Part shown: one piece after another, positions 52,710 to 61,781 of the stretch
Layout: every line of letters starts with the position of its first letter
Numbering within the stretch: the stretch's first letter is position 1
Assembly: GCF_014197145.1 (NCBI RefSeq)
Contig: NZ_JACIEZ010000007.1
Coordinates: 1 to 64,000, forward strand
Source of the DNA: Gellertiella hungarica
GTDB taxonomy: Bacteria; Pseudomonadota; Alphaproteobacteria; Rhizobiales; Rhizobiaceae
Length of the DNA stretch: 64,000 bases
Direction of reading: 5' to 3'
Notes under the pieces: generated by a model
Told to the model about the DNA's origin: nothing
Seen by the model: only the letters and a program-made list of their open reading frames with translations
Database searches by the model: none
Translations under genes and position numbers: made by a program

Positions 52710-54095
52710 ATGGCCATCCGCAAGCTGCTCGTCGCCAATCGCGGGGAAATCGCCGTCCGCATCATCCGCGCGGCGCGTGAACTCGGCATCGCCACCGTTC
52801 AGGTCTACAGCGCTGCCGACAAGGACATGCTGGCCGTGAAGATGGCCGACGAGGCCGTCAACATCGGCCCGCCGCACGCGGCCAAATCCTATCTCAACAT
52901 CGAGGCGATCCTGAAGGCCGCCGCCGATACCGGCGCGGATGCGATCCATCCGGGCTACGGTTTCCTCGCCGAAAATGCCGGCTTTGCCGATGCGGTGGAG
53001 GCCGCCGGCCTCGTCTTCGTCGGCCCGACCGGAGACCAGATCCGCACCATGGGCGACAAGGCCATGGCGCGCATGGCGGCGATTGCCGCGGGCGTGCCCT
53101 GCGTGCCCGGTTCCGACGGCCGGATCGACAGCCCGGAAGAGGCGCGTGCGGTCGCGGCGAGAATAGGCTTTCCGCTGATGATCAAGGCCGCTGCCGGCGG
53201 TGGCGGGCGCGGCATCCGCATTGCCGCAGATCCGGAAGAATTCGAGACGCTGATGGCGCAGGCGAGCGCCGAGGCGAAGGCTGCCTTCGGCGATGGCGGG
53301 CTTTATGTGGAGAAGGTCATCGAGCGCGCGCGCCATATCGAGGTGCAGGTGCTCGCCGATGGCGAGGATGCGATCCATTGCTACGAGCGGGAATGCTCGC
53401 TGCAGCGGCGCCGGCAGAAGGTGTGGGAGGAGGCGCCCGCCGCCACACTTCCCGCTTCCGTCCGCGAAAGGCTCTGCGCCTCCGCCGTCGCCCTTGCCCG
53501 GGCGGTGAAATATCGCGGCGCCGGCACGATCGAATACCTCTACGACGACGCGTCCGGCGAATTCTACTTCATCGAGATGAACACCCGCATCCAGGTGGAG
53601 CACCCCGTCACCGAAATGATCACGGGCATCGATCTGGTGCGCGAGATGATCCGCATCGCCGGCGGCGCGCGGCTTGCCTACCGGCAGTCCGATGTGGTGG
53701 CCAAGGGTGCCGCGATCGAGGTGCGCATCAATGCGGAGGATCCGGCGAAGAGCTTCCAGCCGGGCCCCGGCATGATCACGGCGCTGACGGTGCCGGGGGG
53801 TGCGGGCACCCGCTTCGACACCATGCTCTACCAGGGCTACACGGTGCCGCCCTTCTACGACTCGCTGCTCGGCAAGCTGATCGTCTGGGACGAGACCCGC
53901 CACGGCGCCATCGAACGGCTGAAGCGCGCGCTCGGCGAACTGGAGGTCAAGGGGCTGAAGACCACGAAGCCGCTTTTCGCCCGCCTTGCCGACGATCCCG
54001 ACGTGCGCGCCGGCAATGTGCATACGCGGTGGCTGGAGCCCTGGCTCGAGCACCACCAGCAGGAACTGCAAGAACAAGAGGGAACAGGTTCATGA
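52710..54095 (+). CDS. Biotin carboxylase subunit (AccC-like)
   Basis: 461 aa. Begins KLLVANRGEIAVRIIRAARELG; ATP-grasp glycine-rich loop KAAAGGGGRGIRIA; the catalytic/biotin region EMNTRIQVEHPVTEMITG and the acceptor site ECSLQRRRQKV are intact. Carboxylates the biotin on the carrier using bicarbonate and ATP. Starts 4 nt after the carrier stop and overlaps pxpB by 4 nt. Not the housekeeping acetyl-CoA carboxylase gene by context. Confidence 0.94.
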   Translation: MAIRKLLVANRGEIAVRIIRAARELGIATVQVYSAADKDMLAVKMADEAVNIGPPHAAKSYLNIEAILKAAADTGADAIHPGYGFLAENAGFADAVEAAGLVFVGPTGDQIRTMGDKAMARMAAIAAGVPCVPGSDGRIDSPEEARAVAARIGFPLMIKAAAGGGGRGIRIAADPEEFETLMAQASAEAKAAFGDGGLYVEKVIERARHIEVQVLADGEDAIHCYERECSLQRRRQKVWEEAPAATLPASVRERLCASAVALARAVKYRGAGTIEYLYDDASGEFYFIEMNTRIQVEHPVTEMITGIDLVREMIRIAGGARLAYRQSDVVAKGAAIEVRINAEDPAKSFQPGPGMITALTVPGGAGTRFDTMLYQGYTVPPFYDSLLGKLIVWDETRHGAIERLKRALGELEVKGLKTTKPLFARLADDPDVRAGNVHTRWLEPWLEHHQQELQEQEGTGS

Positions 54096-54961
54096 AGACT
54101 CGCTACTCCTTCGGAGGCGACGAGCACATCTTCGTCGAATGCGATGAGGAAATGTCGCTCGAAGCCTTCTTCAAATCGCTTTCCATCACCACGGCGGTGA
54201 AGGAGGCGAAGATCCGGGGCGTCACGGAAATCTGTCCGGCCAATGCCTCCTTCCAGATCAAGTTCAATCCCGATGTCATCGCGCCGGACGCCATGCTGAA
54301 GGAATTGCAGGCGATCGAGGCGACCGCGGCCAAAGCGCCCTCGACCATCAGGACGCGCATCATCGAGATCCCCGTCTTCTACAACGATCCCTGGACCCAC
54401 GAGACGCTGATGCGCTTCCGCGAAAGGCATCAGGGCCCAACCTCCACCGACATCGAATACACCGCCCGGATCAACAATCTCGACGGGGTCGACGGCTTCA
54501 TCAAGGCCCATTCGGGGGCACCCTGGTTCGTCTCCATGGTCGGTTTCGTGGCGGGCCTGCCCTTCCTCTACCAGATGGTGGACCGAAAGCGGCAGATCCA
54601 GTCTCCGAAATACCTGCGCCCCCGCACAGACACGCCGCGGCTCACCGTCGGCCATGGCGGCTGCTTCGGCTGCATCTATTCCGTGCGCGGTGCCGGCGGC
54701 TACCAGATGTTCGGCATCACGCCCATGCCGATCTACGATCCGAACCAGAAGATCAAGTATCTCCAGGATTTCATGTGCCTGTTCCGGCCCGGCGACATCG
54801 TGCGCTGGAAGCCCATCAACCGCGATGAATATGACGCGACGGTCGCGGACGTGGATGCGGGCAGGTTCGCGCCCGTGATGCGGGACGTGACCTTCTCGCT
54901 GGACGAATTCAAGGCGGACATGGACGGCTACAACGCCAAGCTGATGGGGGCGCTGAAATGA
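54092..54961 (+). CDS. pxpB: PxpB-like protein (AHS1/KipI family)
   Basis: 289 aa, longer than typical PxpB (about 220-240). IRTRIIEIPVFYND, GVDGFIKAHSG and FMVSMVGF-like WFVSMVGFVAGLPFLY identify the AHS1 half of a urea-amidolyase-type carboxyltransferase. A Cys-rich HGGCFGCIYSVRGAGGYQMFG replaces the usual glycine-rich turn. Together with the downstream AHS2-type protein it forms the carboxyltransferase/kinase-like heterodimer. Confidence 0.88.
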   Translation: MKTRYSFGGDEHIFVECDEEMSLEAFFKSLSITTAVKEAKIRGVTEICPANASFQIKFNPDVIAPDAMLKELQAIEATAAKAPSTIRTRIIEIPVFYNDPWTHETLMRFRERHQGPTSTDIEYTARINNLDGVDGFIKAHSGAPWFVSMVGFVAGLPFLYQMVDRKRQIQSPKYLRPRTDTPRLTVGHGGCFGCIYSVRGAGGYQMFGITPMPIYDPNQKIKYLQDFMCLFRPGDIVRWKPINRDEYDATVADVDAGRFAPVMRDVTFSLDEFKADMDGYNAKLMGALK

Positions 54962-55929
54962 GCATCAGGATCATCTCTCCCGGCCTTTCCACCACCGTTC
55001 AGGACCTCGGCCGGCCGGGCTATTACCATATCGGCATCCCGCTTTCCGGCGCGATGGACCGGCTTGCCGCGCGGGCGGCGAACCTCCTCGTCGGCAATCC
55101 GGAGGAAGCGGCGCTGCTCGAAGTGGTCTTCATGGGCCCGGAAATCGAGTTTCTTCAGGATGCGACGGTTGCCGTGACCGGGGCGGAACTGCCGCCGAAG
55201 GTGAATGGCGAGGAAAAGGCCACCTGGACCTCACTCGCCGTGAAGAAGGGCGACGTGCTTTCCTTCGCCTTCCTGAAGAAGGGCGCGCGCGCCTATATCG
55301 CGATCTCGGGCGGCATCGATGTGCCGGTCGTGCTCGGCTCCCGCTCCACCTATACGCTGGGCGCGCTTGGCGGCTTCGAGGGGCGGAAACTCGCATCCGG
55401 CGACGTGCTGCCGGTCGGCGCGGGCAGGGGTGCCGCGGAAGGCCGGACAGTGGCCGGGGAACTGCGCCGGTCGCCGGGCGCGCCAGCCGAACTGAGGATG
55501 CTGCCGGGCCTCTACTGGCACCGCATCACCGAAGCGGCAGGCAGGCAGTTCCTCGAGGATACCTGGAAGGTGGCGCCGGAGGCCGACCGCATCGGCTACC
55601 GGTTCAAGGGCGGCAAGCCGCTCGAATTCGTGCCGCGCGAGCCGCCCTTCGGCGCGGGCTCCGATCCCTCCAACATCGTCGATGCCTGCTATCCCTACGG
55701 TTCGATCCAGGTGCCGAGCGGCACCGAGCCGATCGTGCTGCACCGGGATGCGGTTTCCGGCGGCGGCTATTTCATGGTCGGCGCGGTGATTTCGGCGGAC
55801 ATGGACCTGATCGGCCAGCTGCAGCCGCACACGCCGGCACGCTTCGTCGAGGTCACGATGGAACAGGCGCTGCTTGCCCGCAACGACCGGGCACGCCTGA
55901 TCGACCGCATCCGGCAGGCTCTGGCCTGA
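54958..55929 (+). CDS. pxpC: PxpC-like protein (AHS2/KipA family, biotin-dependent carboxyltransferase type)
   Basis: 323 aa. IISPGLSTTVQDLGRPGYYHIGIPLSGAMDRLAARAAN is the AHS2 hallmark, followed by YIAISGGIDVPVVLGSRSTYTLGALGG and the C-terminal IVDACYPYGSIQVPSGTEPIVLHRDAVSGGGYF. Pairs with PxpB. Overlaps pxpB by 4 nt and is the last gene of the operon, followed by a strong terminator. Confidence 0.93.
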   Translation: MSIRIISPGLSTTVQDLGRPGYYHIGIPLSGAMDRLAARAANLLVGNPEEAALLEVVFMGPEIEFLQDATVAVTGAELPPKVNGEEKATWTSLAVKKGDVLSFAFLKKGARAYIAISGGIDVPVVLGSRSTYTLGALGGFEGRKLASGDVLPVGAGRGAAEGRTVAGELRRSPGAPAELRMLPGLYWHRITEAAGRQFLEDTWKVAPEADRIGYRFKGGKPLEFVPREPPFGAGSDPSNIVDACYPYGSIQVPSGTEPIVLHRDAVSGGGYFMVGAVISADMDLIGQLQPHTPARFVEVTMEQALLARNDRARLIDRIRQALA

Positions 55930-55940
55930 CCCATGAGAAA

Positions 55941-55967
55941 GGGCCGTGCCCCACCGGGGCACGGCCC
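55941..55967. terminator. Strong bidirectional hairpin terminator
   Basis: Perfect 12-bp stem GGGCCGTGCCCC / GGGGCACGGCCC with an ACC loop between the convergent pxpC (stop 55929) and AraC-type (stop 56013) genes. The strongest hairpin in the window; it separates the pxp operon from the hyu operon's regulator. Confidence 0.85.
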
Positions 55968-56012
55968 GCAATCGCCGGGGGGCGACGGGGGAACAGCGAT
56001 CCGACCGCGCAG

Positions 56013-56981
56013 TCAGTTTGCTGCGCGATGGCGTTCCCGTGCCTGATCCCGGAATTCCTTGGGCGTCACGTTGAAGTGCGCCTTGAACGCACGCGAGAAC
56101 TGGGCATGGTCACTGAAGCCGAAGCGATAGGCGATTTCCGCGACCGTCTGGCGGTTGGAAACATCCGCGAGCGCGATGCGGCATGCGGTCAGCCGCTGGT
56201 CGCGCACCCAGCTGCCGAGCGTCTGGTTCGTATCCCGGAAGAGTTCGTGCAGGTAGCGTGTGGACATGCCGCAGGCGCGCGCAATCGTGTCCGGGTCGAG
56301 ATCGGGGTTGTGGAGGTTGCGCCGCACATAGGCCTCGATCCGCGTCAGATGCGCCGCGCGCACGGAAGAGCTGCCCGAGGTGAGCGTGCGCTCGTCCGCC
56401 TTCAGCGACAGCACCAGAAGATCGATCAGCTGCTTGCCGACCGCCTGGCGCACTTCCGGCGTCATGGCGTTGAAGCGGCCCGGGATCAGCTGCAGCATGT
56501 CGGAAAAGAGGCCGCCCGCGCCTTCGGCCGCATTGAACTGCATGGAGCAGAAGCGGTCCGGCTGGCGGATCTGGCTGGCGAGCTCCTGCGACTGGACCTT
56601 CATCACCCAGAGATCGGCAAAATCGTCGTGCCAGAACTCGTAAGGTTCGTGGCTGCGCTCGAGGAAGAAGCCGCCCGGCTGGCAATAGACCTCCTTGCCG
56701 CACTGGCTGAAGTTCACCTGGCTGCGGATCGGGATGGTGATGAGGAAATGCTCGTCGCGCTCCGCCTTCAGATGCTTCGGCAGGCGGCGATATTGCAGCG
56801 CCGCCGAGGCGAGGCGCGAAAGGGAGACATCGCCGAGCTCCCAGATCATCAGGTCGCCGGTGAAGTTGTCGGCCTGAGCGAAGGTCAGGTCCAGCGGGAA
56901 ATAGGCGCTGGCGATGGCCTCATGCCAATGACGGCTTCGGTCGTGCCGCGGGGTTTCCGCGGTCGTGATCATGGATTTCAT
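56013..56981 (-). CDS. AraC-family regulator, probable hyuBA activator
   Basis: 322 aa. An N-terminal AraC-binding-like sensor (about residues 40-180) precedes two C-terminal HTHs: DPDTIARACGMSTRYLHELFRDTNQTLGSWV and TVAEIAYRFGFSDHAQFSRAFKAHFNVTPKEFR. Divergent from hyuB with an inverted repeat in the gap, resembling the AraC-type OplR-oplBA lactam arrangement of Pseudomonas putida. ATG 56981 is preferred (AGGGGAACC upstream); the longer frame to 57086 lacks a family N-terminus. Confidence 0.9.
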   Translation of the reverse strand: MKSMITTAETPRHDRSRHWHEAIASAYFPLDLTFAQADNFTGDLMIWELGDVSLSRLASAALQYRRLPKHLKAERDEHFLITIPIRSQVNFSQCGKEVYCQPGGFFLERSHEPYEFWHDDFADLWVMKVQSQELASQIRQPDRFCSMQFNAAEGAGGLFSDMLQLIPGRFNAMTPEVRQAVGKQLIDLLVLSLKADERTLTSGSSSVRAAHLTRIEAYVRRNLHNPDLDPDTIARACGMSTRYLHELFRDTNQTLGSWVRDQRLTACRIALADVSNRQTVAEIAYRFGFSDHAQFSRAFKAHFNVTPKEFRDQARERHRAAN

Positions 56982-57051
56982 TTTTGGTTCCCCTTTTTTT
57001 CTTATGAAAGGGGAGGACGGGTCCCTTCGTCCAGCAAAATTTTCCGGGGCT

Positions 57052-57075
57052 GCACCAAAAGACAAGGCTTGGTGC
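57052..57075. promoter_or_regulatory. AraC operator candidate between divergent genes
   Basis: GCACCAA (57052-57058) and TTGGTGC (57069-57075) form a perfect inverted repeat with a 10-bp spacer, 88 nt upstream of hyuB and 71 nt from the AraC start. Placement suits an activator/autoregulator site. Confidence 0.5.
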
Positions 57076-57163
57076 GCCGGATGCAAAGACCGCTCGGCAA
57101 AAGCGGCCTTAGGCTTTCCTCAATCGAGAGGGCGGCAGGCGCCGGCCCGGAAATGAGGGAGCC

Positions 57164-58924
57164 ATGAAAGAAGTCCACAAACCGAAAGTCGATCCGATCA
57201 CGCTCTCCGTGGTGCGCGGCGTTCTGGAGACAACCCAGCGCGAAATGACGCTGTCTCTCGAAAAGACGGCCCGTTCCTCGGTGTTCAACCTGGCGCACGA
57301 CTATTCGACCGCGCTGTTCAACGGCCGGCCGGAGATGATCCTGCAGGGGCAGGACATTCCGATCCACCTGGGGTCGCTGATCCCGGCGATGAAGGCGGTC
57401 GCGAAATTCTTCGAGGGCGACATCCACGAGGGCGATCTCATCCTCCACAACGACCCGGCCTTCGGCGGCAGCCATGCCATCGATACCTGCATGTACAAGC
57501 CGGTCTTCTATAAGGGCGAGCTGGTCTACTGGACCGTCTGCAAGGGGCATCTCACCGATATCGGCGGGCCGGTTCCGGCGGGCTACAACCCGAACGCCAA
57601 GGAAATCTATGCCGAATGCCTGCGCATTCCCCCGGTGAAGATCTGGGACAAGGGCGTTCCGCGCAACGACGTGCTGAACTTCATCTACACCAACATGCGC
57701 GCCCGCCGCGACCAGGAAGGCGATTTCAACGCGCTGATCGGCGCCTGCCAGGTGGGCGAGCGCAACCTCATCGCGCTGCTCGACAAATACGGCAAGGAAA
57801 CCGTCGATGCCTGCATCGACGAACTGCTTGACATGGCCGAGAAGCACATGCGCGACATGATGCGCACCGTGCCCGACGGCACCTACGAGGGCTCGGCGAT
57901 CCTGGAAGATGCCGGCCATGGCTTCGGCGATTTCGAGATCAAGGCGACCGTCACCATCACCGGCGACAATTGCCATATCGCCATCTCCAGCCCGCCGCAG
58001 ATCCCCTATTTCATCAATTCCTACGAGGGCAATTCCCATTCGGGCGTCTATCTCGGCCTGATGATGTTCGCGGCGCTGCCGCCGCCCTACAACGAGGGGC
58101 TCTATCGCTGCGTCTCGATCGATTTCGGCCCGAAGGGAACGATCTGCAACGCGCAGGAACCCGCGCCCCACATGAACTGCACCACGACGCCGATGGAAAC
58201 GCTGACCGATGCGGTGCGGCTCGCCTTCGAAAAGGCCATGCCCTCCAAGGTCGCCGCCTCCTGGGGCCATGCCAACGGCCTCAACATCGCCGGCTGGGAC
58301 AAGCGCACCAACGAGGAATACGTGACCATGGTGCTTGCCACCATCATTTCCGGCGGCGGCGCGACCCCCGAACAGGACGGCTGGCACGCGGTCGGCCCGG
58401 AATGCTGCTTCGGCGCGCTGACCTCCGGTGACGTGGAGCTTCTGGAATATTCCTACCCGATCATCATCCACCGCTATTCGCTGATGGCCGACAGTGGCGG
58501 CGCGGGCAAGTTCCGCGGCGGATCCGGCACGGCCTGGGAGGTGGAGCCGCTCGACGGCGACATGCTCTGCATCGGCTTCGGCGAAGGCCGGCGCATTCCG
58601 GCCATGGGTGCCGCGGGCGCCTATTCCACCGACATCGACACCAAGGTCGGCCGTGTCGAACTCAACCGTGGCGGCGAGACGGAAGTGCGCCGCACCAACA
58701 TCATGGAGACGATCAAGCCCGGCGAGACGGTCACCAACATGAACCCCGGCGGAGGCGGCTACGGCAATCCGCATGAACGGCCCATCGAAAAGGTCCTCTG
58801 GGACGTCAAGAACGGGCTCGTTTCCATCGAAGGCGCCCGCCGCGACTATGGCGTCGTGATCACCGACCCCGAAACCCTCACCGTGGACCAGGCGGCAACG
58901 CAGGCCCTCCGGTCGGCAGCGTGA
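57164..58924 (+). CDS. Hydantoinase B / oxoprolinase beta family subunit
   Basis: 586 aa, normal for HyuB. ARSSVFNLAHDYSTALFNG, ILHNDPAFGGSHAIDTCMYKPVFY and GRFRGGSGTAWE-like KFRGGSGTAWEVEP, plus NPGGGGYGNPHERP near the end, are the family landmarks. With HyuA it forms the ATP-dependent cyclic-amide hydrolase (hydantoinases, 5-oxoprolinases, OplBA-type lactamases). Substrate not determinable. Overlaps the next gene. Confidence 0.93.
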   Translation: MKEVHKPKVDPITLSVVRGVLETTQREMTLSLEKTARSSVFNLAHDYSTALFNGRPEMILQGQDIPIHLGSLIPAMKAVAKFFEGDIHEGDLILHNDPAFGGSHAIDTCMYKPVFYKGELVYWTVCKGHLTDIGGPVPAGYNPNAKEIYAECLRIPPVKIWDKGVPRNDVLNFIYTNMRARRDQEGDFNALIGACQVGERNLIALLDKYGKETVDACIDELLDMAEKHMRDMMRTVPDGTYEGSAILEDAGHGFGDFEIKATVTITGDNCHIAISSPPQIPYFINSYEGNSHSGVYLGLMMFAALPPPYNEGLYRCVSIDFGPKGTICNAQEPAPHMNCTTTPMETLTDAVRLAFEKAMPSKVAASWGHANGLNIAGWDKRTNEEYVTMVLATIISGGGATPEQDGWHAVGPECCFGALTSGDVELLEYSYPIIIHRYSLMADSGGAGKFRGGSGTAWEVEPLDGDMLCIGFGEGRRIPAMGAAGAYSTDIDTKVGRVELNRGGETEVRRTNIMETIKPGETVTNMNPGGGGYGNPHERPIEKVLWDVKNGLVSIEGARRDYGVVITDPETLTVDQAATQALRSAA

Positions 58925-58938
58925 AAGGAGCAAGGATC

Positions 58939-61026
58939 ATGACCTCCATCAAGAATCGTTATCGCCTCGGGATCGACGCCGGCGGCACCTTCACCGACTT
59001 CGTCGTGGCAGACCGCCAGACGGGCGAAACCAAGCTGTTCAAGGCGCTTTCGACGCCGACGGACCCGACCCGCGCGATCCAGAACGGCCTGAAGCTCATC
59101 CACGAGGCCATCGGCGTCTCGCCGACCGAGCTCGTCTCGAACAGCGACCTCTGCATCAACGGCACCACGGTCGGGCTCAATGCGCTGATCACCCACCGGG
59201 GCGGCAAGACCGGCCTCATCGCCACCGCCGGCCACGAGGACTCCATCGAGATCCGCAACGGCCACAAGGAAGACGGCTACCGCTACGATCCGGAATATCC
59301 GGCAGCGACCATGCTGGTGCCGCGCTATCTCCGCAAGGGCGTGCGCGAGCGCGTGCTTTCGGATGGCTCGGTGCGCACGCCGATGCACGAGGAAGACGTG
59401 CGGGCGGCCTGCGAGCTCTTCCTGAAGGAGGGCATCGAGACCGTTGCCATCTCCTTCGTCTGGTCGGTGCTGAACCCGGCGCATGAGCGCCGCGCCGCCG
59501 AGATCGTCCGGGAAATGATGCCCGACGCGATCATCACCGTCGGCTCGGAACTCTACCCGCAGGTGCGCGAATATACCCGCACCTCCACCGCCGTGGTGAA
59601 TGCCTATCTCGCCCCCGTCATGCGCCGCTACGTCAAGGCGGTGGATGCCTATTTCCGCGAGCTCGGAGCCGCCCAGCCGGTGCGCTACTTCCAGTCGAAT
59701 GGCGGGCTTGCCATCGGCCAGGTGCTCACCGACCGCTCGGTCTACGCGATCAATTCCGGTCCGGCATCCGCGCCGCAGGCGGGTCTCTATGTCTCCGCGC
59801 CCTTCGGCAAGAAGAGCGTCATCACGGTCGACATGGGCGGCACCTCCTTCGACATCACGCTGACCAAGGACGGGCAGACGAACCTCAACAAGAACATCGA
59901 CTTCCTGCGTTACCGCATCGGCGTGCCGATGATCCAGGTGGAGACGCTCGGTGCCGGCGGCGGTTCCATCGGCTGGATCGATCCGCTCGGCATCATCCAG
60001 ATGGGCCCGCAATCGGCAGGTTCGGAGCCGGGCCCCGCCTGCTACGGGCAGGGCGGCACGGAACCGACCACGTCGGACGCCAATCTGGTGCTCGGCTATC
60101 TCTCGCCCGACGGCCTGCTCGGCGGCAAGCTGCCGCTCGACATCGAGAAGGCACGGGCTGCGGTGCGCAAGGTGGCCGATCCGCTCGGCATTTCGGTCGA
60201 GCGCGCGGCCTACGGCATGTACACCATCGTCAACAACAACATGGTGAACGGCATCCGCCGCGTGTCGGTGGAGCGCGGCTACGATCCGCGCGACTTCGTG
60301 CTGGTCGGCGCCGGCGGGGCGACCGCAGCCCATATCACGGCGCTTGCCCGCGAGATCGGCATCGACACGATCATCCTGCCGAAGCTTGCCTCCGGTCTCT
60401 GCGCCTTCGGCCAGATCATCTCGGACGTGAAGTACAACTACATGGCCACCGCCCCGGTGCGTCTCGACAACGACGCCGCCTACAAGCGGGTCGACGATCT
60501 CTACAAGCAGCTGGAGAAGGAGGGCCGCGCCCATCTCGTCTCCGACGGCTTCACGGACGAGACCATCGAGATCCGCCGGTCGCTGGAGATGCGCTATGTC
60601 GGCCAGGTGCATGAATGCACCGTCGACATCGACACCTTCGACATCGATGCCACCTCGATCGAGCGGGTGAAGGAAGCCTTCCACCGCCGGCACAAGGAAC
60701 TCTACACCTATGCCGAGCCGCACAATCCGGTCGAGGTGGTGAACATCGAATCCACCCTTTATGGCCGGATCGAGAAGCCCAAGCTTCCCGAAAAGCCGAA
60801 GGCGGGTGCAGCAGGCGGGGCGATCAAGGATCACCGCGACGCGATCTTCGATGCCTCGGGCATCGCGACGAGGACCCCCGTCTATGACGGCGACCGGATC
60901 GGCACCGGCGAACCCATCAAGGGCCCGGCGATCATCGAGGAAGTCACCACGACCATCGTCATCGAGCCCGGCTGGACCGCCGTTCTCGATCCCACCAACT
61001 CCTACCTCATCACGCGCGATCGTTAA
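58939..61026 (+). CDS. Hydantoinase A / oxoprolinase alpha family subunit
   Basis: 695 aa. ASKHA-type fold: phosphate loop LGIDAGGTFTDFVVAD at the N-terminus, VDMGGTSFDITLTKDG in the second half, and CYGQGGTEPTTSDANLVLGY. This is the ATP-binding subunit partnering the preceding HyuB-type protein. ATG 58939 follows AAAGGAG; a GTG at 58921 would overlap the previous stop and is less likely. Followed 11 nt later by a Liv-type importer. Confidence 0.93.
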   Translation: MTSIKNRYRLGIDAGGTFTDFVVADRQTGETKLFKALSTPTDPTRAIQNGLKLIHEAIGVSPTELVSNSDLCINGTTVGLNALITHRGGKTGLIATAGHEDSIEIRNGHKEDGYRYDPEYPAATMLVPRYLRKGVRERVLSDGSVRTPMHEEDVRAACELFLKEGIETVAISFVWSVLNPAHERRAAEIVREMMPDAIITVGSELYPQVREYTRTSTAVVNAYLAPVMRRYVKAVDAYFRELGAAQPVRYFQSNGGLAIGQVLTDRSVYAINSGPASAPQAGLYVSAPFGKKSVITVDMGGTSFDITLTKDGQTNLNKNIDFLRYRIGVPMIQVETLGAGGGSIGWIDPLGIIQMGPQSAGSEPGPACYGQGGTEPTTSDANLVLGYLSPDGLLGGKLPLDIEKARAAVRKVADPLGISVERAAYGMYTIVNNNMVNGIRRVSVERGYDPRDFVLVGAGGATAAHITALAREIGIDTIILPKLASGLCAFGQIISDVKYNYMATAPVRLDNDAAYKRVDDLYKQLEKEGRAHLVSDGFTDETIEIRRSLEMRYVGQVHECTVDIDTFDIDATSIERVKEAFHRRHKELYTYAEPHNPVEVVNIESTLYGRIEKPKLPEKPKAGAAGGAIKDHRDAIFDASGIATRTPVYDGDRIGTGEPIKGPAIIEEVTTTIVIEPGWTAVLDPTNSYLITRDR

Positions 61027-61037
61027 GAAGGGGACCA

Positions 61038-61781
61038 ATGGCTCAGAAACTCGCGGCAGATATGGTTTCAGTGGCCTTCGAGGGCTTGCGGGCCCTTTCG
61101 AATGTCACGCTGGAAATACCCGCCGGTCGGGTGACGGGCCTGATCGGACCCAATGGTGCGGGCAAGACCACCTGCGTCAATGTCCTCACCGGCTTTCAGA
61201 AGCCGTCCATGGGCCGCGTGATGCTCGATGGGCTCGATATCAGCGGTCTGCCGGCGCATCGCGTCCGGCAGACCGGCATTGCCCGCACCTTCCAGTCGGG
61301 CCGGCTCTTTGCCGACCTGACGGTGCATGAAAATCTCGAAGTGACCGGCGTCGGCCTCGGCCTTTCCCGCCGGGAAGCCTCGCTGAAGGCGGATGCGCTC
61401 CTCGACTGGATCGGCATTTCCGCGCTTTCCGACCGGCTGGCCGGCGGCCTTCCCTATACGGACGAGCGACGCGTGGCGATCGGCCGGGCGCTGATGCTCG
61501 AACCGGCCTTCCTGCTGCTCGACGAACCCGCCGCCGGCATGTCGGCGGAGGAAGCGGACGAGCTTTCCCGCCTCATCCACCGCATCACGGACGAGGTGAA
61601 ATGCGGCGTGCTGCTCATCGAGCACAATATCGGGCTGGTGCTGAAGACCTGCCATTCGATCTACGTGCTCGACAGCGGCGAAATCATCGAATTCGGCACC
61701 CCTGACGCCATCAAGGCCAGCGAGAAGGTGCGCCACGCCTATATGGGCACCCAGGCCGATGCGGAAGGAGAGATCCTGTGA
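61038..61781 (+). CDS. Liv-type ABC transporter ATP-binding protein (LivG-like)
   Basis: 247 aa. Walker A GPNGAGKTTCVNVLTGF, Q-loop GIARTFQSGRLFADLTVHENL and Walker B FLLLDEPAAGM identify a LivG-type branched-chain amino-acid/amide ATPase. The signature motif is PYTDERRVAIGRAL, a variant that lacks the usual LSGGQ. First transport gene after hyuBA. Confidence 0.92.
   Translation: MAQKLAADMVSVAFEGLRALSNVTLEIPAGRVTGLIGPNGAGKTTCVNVLTGFQKPSMGRVMLDGLDISGLPAHRVRQTGIARTFQSGRLFADLTVHENLEVTGVGLGLSRREASLKADALLDWIGISALSDRLAGGLPYTDERRVAIGRALMLEPAFLLLDEPAAGMSAEEADELSRLIHRITDEVKCGVLLIEHNIGLVLKTCHSIYVLDSGEIIEFGTPDAIKASEKVRHAYMGTQADAEGEIL

Noticed and set aside
58846-61038. A 730-codon minus-strand frame opposite the hydantoinase A gene
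   Set aside because: Antisense shadow; the HyuA-type frame has full family motifs.
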